Origin: Hymenobacter guriensis | Lineage (GTDB): Bacteria; Bacteroidota; Bacteroidia; Cytophagales; Hymenobacteraceae | NCBI RefSeq assembly: GCF_015773195.1 | Contig: NZ_JADWYK010000001.1 | Location: 372,001 to 436,000 of the forward strand | Direction of reading: 5' to 3' | DNA: 64,000 nucleotides | In this document: positions 59,318-64,000 of the stretch, one piece after another | Numbering within the stretch: the first letter of the stretch is position 1 | Layout of the letters: every line of letters starts with the position of its first letter | Position numbers and translations under genes: made by a program | The notes under the pieces: generated by a model | What the model was told of the DNA's origin: nothing | Databases searched by the model: none | What the model saw: only the letters and a program-made list of their open reading frames with translations

Positions 59318-61030
59318 CTAGCGCCGGGCTGCCGGAGCCAGCTTGGCTGCCGGAGCAGCGGGCTTTTTAGGCGGCGTCGCCGGTTTGGCCTTGGGCTTGG
59401 CTTTGGTCGTGCGGGACTTGGTGGTTTTGGGCTTGGCTTTCGATTTGGCCTTAGGCTTGGCCGGCGGGGCGAAGTGCTTGCCCATGGTAGTGGCTCGGGT
59501 AGGGCGTTCTGCGGCCCGCCAGACAAATCCTTTTAGCTGCCGGTCTTCTTCCTTGAGCTCGTGCGGGGGAATAAAGCTAGCGTCGGGATTAGTCAGGAAG
59601 CTGATGGTCTGGAGTTTACTGTCGGGCGAAAAGCGCAGCGTCATGGTGGCACTCACGGCTTTGTTCAGGCCCGTGAGCGTGGTGTCGCCTTCAAGAGCAT
59701 AATAGAGGCTCTCGGCGTTGCCAAGCACGTCCACTTTTTTCAGCTTGCCCGCCTGAAAGTAGCCCACCATGTTGCGCCCCCGCACCTGATTGAAGTTCAG
59801 CAAGGTGTCCTGACCCACGATAAAGGAGTTGGCGTACAGGCGCATCTGGTCAATTTTCTGCCGGCGCATCCGCAGCTCCATGCTGTCGGCCGTGAGCTGG
59901 TTTTGCTCGCTCCACAGCACGGGCTGGGTGTTGAGGTAAATGACGGAGTCGGCGCGGTTGTAGGTAAGCGAGTCGCAGCGGCCCTGCAGATCAGCGCGGA
60001 AGATGCGCACCTTGGGATAGGCGTAGATGATGCCGCCGGGCTTGTTGGGCACTTTGCTTTCCACACTCACCAACGTATCGGCGGCCAGGAACAGCGTGTC
60101 GCGGTCAGCAATGTTGCGCATCACGGCGTTGCCGTAGAGCTTGGCCCGCCCCTGTCCGCGCCAGTAGCGTCCCACATCACCCCGGATGGTGAGGTTATCT
60201 TTCTTTGATACCATCGACACACGGCCGGTAGCCAAGCCGTACTCGCGAGCCTCATCATAGAACAGCTTGTCGCCGCCCAGCAGGTACTCCGGGGTTTCAA
60301 TCTTAGCGTTGCGCTCGAAGTTCGACACCCGGGTGCGGGAGTTGTAGTTGCCGTTTTCGGCGTAGAGCGTGCCGCGGGCCCCTTTGATGCGCGTGGGCCC
60401 AAAGAAGTACACCACCTTCGATACCGTATTATACTGCAGCGTGTCGCCGGTGATGAGGTAGTCTTTGGTTTGCACCCGCACGTCGCGCCGGAAGCTGAAC
60501 ACCTTCGTGTCGGTGTTGTAGTAGCCCAGGCGGCTGTCGAGGGTATTTTCGGGGTCGGTGAGGTGGCCGCCGCCGCTGTACACGGCCAGCTTGCGGTTCA
60601 GGTCGTAGTCGAGCACCGGCGTGGTGAGCGTCATGCGTGGGTCGCGCATCACCACGTTGCCGGTCATGCGGGCCGTGCGGGCGTCGCCGTCGTAAGTGGC
60701 CCGGTCGCCGGTGATGGTGAGCGTGTCGTTCTGCACGATGCGCACGTTGCTGAACGCCTCAATGGAGTTGCGGTCGGTGTACTGGTAAGCCGAGTCGCAG
60801 TACATAAAGGTGTCACCCTGCTTGAAGCTTACATTGCCAATCAGCTTGCGGATTTCAACCCCGTTGAAGGTGCCGCCAATCAGCTCCTGGGTGCCGGGCA
60901 GCAGCTCCACGCGCTGGCCTTTGGGCGGCGTAGGCTGGATTGCGGGCTTGGCGGCAGGGCCCTGCTGAGCCCAGCCCAGAGCCGGTAGCAGCAACAGAAG
61001 CAGAAGAAAAATCGACTTGGGAAACGACAT
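59318..61030 (-). CDS. OstA-like (LptA/LptD N-terminal-like) protein with a Lys/Ala/Pro-rich tail
   Basis: 570 residues. A signal peptide (SIFLLLLLLLPALGWAQQ) is followed by a long beta-jellyroll of OstA/LptA type (about 40-500; repeated strands such as GDRATYDGDARTARMTGNVVMRDP and ADTLVSVESKVPN). LptA-type proteins carry LPS across the periplasm. The last ~50 residues are almost only Lys, Ala, Pro, Thr and Ser (AKPKAKSKAKPKTTKS and on), strongly basic and probably disordered. The gene sits upstream of bamD, so two outer-membrane assembly pathways are side by side. Confidence 0.88.
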   Translation of the reverse strand: MSFPKSIFLLLLLLLPALGWAQQGPAAKPAIQPTPPKGQRVELLPGTQELIGGTFNGVEIRKLIGNVSFKQGDTFMYCDSAYQYTDRNSIEAFSNVRIVQNDTLTITGDRATYDGDARTARMTGNVVMRDPRMTLTTPVLDYDLNRKLAVYSGGGHLTDPENTLDSRLGYYNTDTKVFSFRRDVRVQTKDYLITGDTLQYNTVSKVVYFFGPTRIKGARGTLYAENGNYNSRTRVSNFERNAKIETPEYLLGGDKLFYDEAREYGLATGRVSMVSKKDNLTIRGDVGRYWRGQGRAKLYGNAVMRNIADRDTLFLAADTLVSVESKVPNKPGGIIYAYPKVRIFRADLQGRCDSLTYNRADSVIYLNTQPVLWSEQNQLTADSMELRMRRQKIDQMRLYANSFIVGQDTLLNFNQVRGRNMVGYFQAGKLKKVDVLGNAESLYYALEGDTTLTGLNKAVSATMTLRFSPDSKLQTISFLTNPDASFIPPHELKEEDRQLKGFVWRAAERPTRATTMGKHFAPPAKPKAKSKAKPKTTKSRTTKAKPKAKPATPPKKPAAPAAKLAPAARR

Positions 61031-61037
61031 TTAAGCG

Positions 61038-61045
61038 CAAAGGTA
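61038..61045 (-). promoter_or_regulatory. -7 box (TACCTTTG) directly before the OstA-like gene start
   Basis: Exact minus-strand TAnnTTTG match, 7 nt before the ATG at 61030, again pointing to a very short or absent leader. Confidence 0.55.
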
Positions 61046-61253
61046 CGGAAGGGCCGTTGCTAAGCACGAAAGCTGGTAGCTCTCGGCGGTTAGCTACCAG
61101 CTTTCCTTTTAGTATTGAATAAGTTAGACGACGTGGCTCTTCACTTGATTTTTACCAGCGGCATAACGGCTTTCTTTGTGAATTATTAGGCAGGAGCCAT
61201 CAACACTCTGCTCCAACAACCAAGCCATTAGCTACCAGCGCACAGCTCTGCAC

Positions 61254-62582
61254 ATGCTCGACCGGATTCAACAGTTCATAGAACAAAACACCCTCTTCTC
61301 CCCTACCGACCAGCTGCTGGTAGCCGTCAGCGGTGGCCTCGACTCCGTGGTGATGGCCAACGTACTGCACCGGCTGGGCGTGAAGTTCGGGGTAGCGCAC
61401 TGCCACTTTGGGCTGCGCGCCGAGGAGGCCGACGCCGACGAGCAGTTTGTGCGCAAGCTGGCCAAGCAGTACGAAGCGCCCTATTTCGTGGAGTTTTTCC
61501 AGACTAAGAAGTTTGCCGAGCAGGAAGGCATTTCCACCCAGATGGCCGCCCGCGCCCTGCGCTACGAGTGGTTTGAGCGGGTTCGGGCCAGCCAGGGCTA
61601 CGCGGCCATTGCCACCGCCCACCACCAGCGCGACACGGCCGAAACCATGCTGCTCAACCTCACGCACGGCACCGGCCTGGCAGGTTTGCACGGCATCCGG
61701 CCCAAAAGCGGCCACTTGGTGCGCCCCCTGCTGGCCGTGAGCAAGCCCGACCTCTACGACTACGTGGTGGAAAACCAGTTGATCTGGCGCGAAGATGCCA
61801 GCAACGACTCGCCCGTGTACCAGCGCAACCGCCTGCGCCTGGAGGTGCTGCCCGTGCTGCGCGACATCAACCCCAACTTAGACCACACCATGAGCGTGAC
61901 GGCTGAGCGGGTGGGCGCGGCTGAAGAAATTGTGCGCCGCTACGTGGAGGAAACCGCCGCCCAAGCCCAGCGCACCGAGCCCGAAGCTACTTACCTCGAC
62001 ATCCGCCTGCTGCAGAAAACCGCCGCCACCGCCGTGGTGCTGCACGAGCTGCTGCGTTCTTTCGGCTTCTCGTATCTGGTGACCAAGGACATTGTGCAGA
62101 GCTTCGGGGCCGAGCCGGGCCGCCGGTTCGACTCACCGACGCACCAGCTGGTGAAGGACCGTGACCAGTTGGTCATTACCCCGCGCAAGCTCCAGAAATT
62201 TGGTACGCATCAGTTGCAAGCCGGGCAGGAGGCGCTTAAAATCGATGGACTGCACCTGCGCACTGAGCTGCACGAGGTTACCGAAGGATACGAAGTGCCC
62301 AAAGGCAAGGCTGTAGCGGCCCTGGATGCCGACGTGCTCCGGTTTCCGCTCACGGTGCGCGCCTGGCAGGAAGGCGACTGGTTTATGCCCATTGGGATGA
62401 AAGGCAAGAAGAAGCTTTCGGACTTCCTTATCGACCAGAAAGTGCCACTCAACCTCAAAGACAATGTGCAGGTGCTGTGCTCCGCCGACGGCAAAATTGC
62501 CTGGGTTATCGGTTTCCGCCCCGATGAGCGGTTTAAGGTAACGGAGGAAACCAAGCGGGTGCTGGTGGTGAAGCGGATGTAG
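61254..62582 (+). CDS. tilS: tRNA(Ile)-lysidine synthetase
   Basis: 442-residue enzyme that attaches lysine to C34 of tRNA-Ile(CAU). N-terminal PP-loop ATPase motif AVSGGLDSVVMAN (SGGLDS at about 25-30), ATAHHQRDTAETMLLNL (the HxxxD block), and LLAVSKPDLYDYV. The C-terminal substrate-recognition domain (about 365-440) includes FMPIGMKGKKKLSDFLIDQKVPL. Length is normal. Divergent from the OstA-like gene; mdh is downstream on the same strand. Confidence 0.95.
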   Translation: MLDRIQQFIEQNTLFSPTDQLLVAVSGGLDSVVMANVLHRLGVKFGVAHCHFGLRAEEADADEQFVRKLAKQYEAPYFVEFFQTKKFAEQEGISTQMAARALRYEWFERVRASQGYAAIATAHHQRDTAETMLLNLTHGTGLAGLHGIRPKSGHLVRPLLAVSKPDLYDYVVENQLIWREDASNDSPVYQRNRLRLEVLPVLRDINPNLDHTMSVTAERVGAAEEIVRRYVEETAAQAQRTEPEATYLDIRLLQKTAATAVVLHELLRSFGFSYLVTKDIVQSFGAEPGRRFDSPTHQLVKDRDQLVITPRKLQKFGTHQLQAGQEALKIDGLHLRTELHEVTEGYEVPKGKAVAALDADVLRFPLTVRAWQEGDWFMPIGMKGKKKLSDFLIDQKVPLNLKDNVQVLCSADGKIAWVIGFRPDERFKVTEETKRVLVVKRM

Positions 62583-62710
62583 CCTCGCTGTCCTTGCTTA
62601 GGCTTTGCCTCGCCAGGAGAAGGAAAAGTCTGGCGGCGCATGTCTCACCTCTCGCGTCTATGGCTTAGCTTTACGCCCAACCCACACGTTCACCCCAATT
62701 CCATCCACTG

Positions 62711-63652
62711 ATGAAAGTTACCGTAGTTGGAGCCGGCAACGTAGGCGCAACCTGCGCCGATGTACTGGCCACCCGCGAAATTGCCAACGAAATCATCCTC
62801 GTTGACATCAAGGAAGGCATTGCCGAAGGCAAAGCGCTTGACATCTGGCAGAAAGCCCCCATCATTGGCTACGACTCCCGCACCGTAGGCGTCACCAACG
62901 ACTACGCCCGCACCGCCGGTTCCGACGTGGTAGTTATTACCTCGGGCCTGCCCCGCAAGCCCGGCATGAGCCGCGACGACCTGATTTCGGTGAATGCCGG
63001 CATCGTGAAGTCAGTGACTGAGCAGGTGGTGAAGTACTCGCCCAACGCCATCATCATCGTGGTGTCGAACCCGCTGGACGTGATGACCTACCAGGCCCAC
63101 CTCACCTCGGGCCTGCCCCGCGAGAAGGTGTTTGGCATGGCCGGCATCTTGGATACGGCCCGCTACCGCGCCTTCCTGGCTGAGGCCCTGAACGTGAGCC
63201 CCAAAGACATTCAGGCCGTACTCATGGGTGGCCACGGTGACACCATGGTGCCCCTGCCCCGCTACACCACCGTGGGCGGCATCCCCGTAACCGAGCTGAT
63301 CGGCAAAGCTGAGCTGGACGCCATTGTGCAGCGCACGGCCGTAGGTGGCGGTGAGCTGGTGAAGCTGATGGGCACCTCGGCTTGGTACGCTCCCGGCGCC
63401 GCCGCCGCTCAGATGGTAGAAGCCATTGTGCGCGACCAGCGCCGCGTATTCCCCGTGTGCATCGAGCTGAAAGGCGAGTATGGCATCGACGGTGTGTACC
63501 TGGGCGCTCCGGTTATTCTGGGTAAAAACGGCATCGAGAAAGTTATTGAGCTGCAGCTCAACGACGAGGAAAAAGCCTTGCTGGAAACCTCGCGCGGCCA
63601 CGTGAAAGAGGTAATGGAAGCCCTGGACAATATGGGCAAAGCCTCCGCATAG
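62711..63652 (+). CDS. mdh: Malate dehydrogenase (LDH-like type)
   Basis: 313 residues. NAD-binding GAGNVGATCADVLA at the start, EIILVDIKEG (Asp that selects NAD), the specificity region PRKPGMSRDDL, and the catalytic GGHGDTMVPL with the active-site His. This is the MDH type of Bacteroidota, Chloroflexi and others, closer to LDH than to E. coli Mdh. It catalyses malate-oxaloacetate exchange in the TCA cycle. Terminator follows. Confidence 0.96.
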   Translation: MKVTVVGAGNVGATCADVLATREIANEIILVDIKEGIAEGKALDIWQKAPIIGYDSRTVGVTNDYARTAGSDVVVITSGLPRKPGMSRDDLISVNAGIVKSVTEQVVKYSPNAIIIVVSNPLDVMTYQAHLTSGLPREKVFGMAGILDTARYRAFLAEALNVSPKDIQAVLMGGHGDTMVPLPRYTTVGGIPVTELIGKAELDAIVQRTAVGGGELVKLMGTSAWYAPGAAAAQMVEAIVRDQRRVFPVCIELKGEYGIDGVYLGAPVILGKNGIEKVIELQLNDEEKALLETSRGHVKEVMEALDNMGKASA

Positions 63653-63673
63653 CCGACAACTAGCTAATTTTTA

Positions 63674-63708
63674 CAAAAAAGCTTCCTCAGCAGAGGAAGC
63701 TTTTTTTG
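63674..63708 (+). terminator. Rho-independent terminator of mdh
   Basis: AAAAAAGCTTCCTC pairs with GAGGAAGCTTTTTT around a 4-nt AGCA loop, followed by Ts. Confidence 0.93.
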
Positions 63709-63757
63709 TGACGTTTCGGCAAGGAAGCAGGGCAGAACCGCCCCAGGCTTCGGTACC

Positions 63758-63853
63758 CTTTGCTTCCGTTATTTACAAAGTCTTTTTAAACGGAAGCAAA
63801 TGCGCTATATCCTTTGCTTCCGTTTTTTGCGCAACTTCTGGGAGCGGAAGCAA
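63758..63853. repeat. Repeated GCTTCCGTT words in both orientations
   Basis: CTTTGCTTCCGTT at 63758-63770 and 63812-63824; the inverse AACGGAAGCAAA at 63789-63800; and CGGAAGCAA at 63845-63853. The first two and last two form hairpin-like pairs in the gap between mdh and the partial gene at the right edge. Confidence 0.75.
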
Positions 63854-63917
63854 CTTGCCAGGAGGCGTAGCGGAAACGTCTCGTTGCTGTGTTAGATTCT
63901 CGCATTTTCTCCTCACT

Positions 63918-64000
63918 ATGGCTACTACTCTCACTGCCTCCGACCTCCTGACCCGGATTCACGCCTTGGCTGACCCAGCGCGGGCCGCTGCTGTTGCGCG
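63918..64000 (+). CDS. Possible DNA alkylation repair protein (AlkD-like), partial
   Basis: Only about 27 codons before the right edge. The sequence MATTLTASDLLTRIHALADP, continuing with an Ala/Arg-rich helix, resembles the first helix of AlkD-type HEAT-repeat glycosylases, which often begin with a similar LLxRLxALADPERAA pattern. This is weak evidence and any helical protein is possible. The start was chosen as the first ATG after the non-coding repeat region. Confidence 0.35.
   Translation, partial: MATTLTASDLLTRIHALADPARAAAVA

Overview
The window looks like a chromosomal segment of a Bacteroidota bacterium, most likely Hymenobacter or a close relative (order Cytophagales). This is inferred from the high-GC coding sequence, the near absence of Shine-Dalgarno sites, TAnnTTTG -7 boxes, a type IX secretion (T9SS) C-terminal sorting domain on a secreted protein, and the typical Bacteroidota block bamD - rpoZ - coaBC - DUF4835/porD - recN. 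There are no rRNA genes, prophage, recognisable insertion sequence or CRISPR array.

Layout. 1-3.6 kb (minus): partial SRAP gene, two serine tRNAs (UGA, CGA), YihY/BrkB membrane protein, hotdog thioesterase, MltG. 3.7-9 kb: T9SS cargo protein, YciO/YrdC-like protein, a lipid A-type acyltransferase overlapping a secreted protein gene, WbqC. 9-16.2 kb (plus): ClpC, small secreted protein, carboxyltransferase - small membrane protein - M42 peptidase, and a metal-receptor-like binding protein without a signal peptide. 16.2-20.2 kb: aroA and aroB (minus), proline dehydrogenase (plus). 20.3-27.1 kb: orphan proteins, a glycine-rich stress protein, Prc-type protease, lysS. 27.3-35.3 kb: two YtxH proteins, Kazal lipoprotein, cupin, LytTR two-component pair, dienelactone hydrolase, M28 peptidase. 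35.4-47.2 kb is the accessory-rich part: ABM protein, AT-rich DUF6348-like/lipoprotein pair, ABC exporter, SRPBCC, barstar-like inhibitor, GAF, CPBP protease, membrane protein with a carboxypeptidase-regulatory-like domain, a tandem pair of small roadblock-like proteins, SDR. 47.3-55 kb: second Prc paralogue, STAS-like protein, TPR histidine kinase, fabI, recN. 55.2-61 kb: envelope and CoA genes (porD-like, coaB, an AT-rich intruder, coaC, rpoZ, bamD, OstA-like). 61.2-64 kb: tilS, mdh and the start of a possible DNA alkylation repair gene.

How the genes work together. Much of the window builds and maintains the envelope: MltG (peptidoglycan), the acyltransferase and OstA-like protein (LPS), BamD (outer-membrane proteins), PorD and the T9SS cargo (secretion), FabI (lipid supply) and two periplasmic Prc proteases.

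Most unusual: coaB and coaC, usually one fused gene, are separate here, with an AT-rich gene for an orphan three-helix membrane protein exactly at the domain boundary (56855-57343). Other notable items are intergenic inverted repeats made of 7-8 nt words, one running up to the recN stop codon; long perfect inverted repeats that contain stop codons of convergent genes; -7 promoter boxes only 3-8 nt before start codons, suggesting leaderless mRNAs; and three phased direct repeats in a divergent promoter region.
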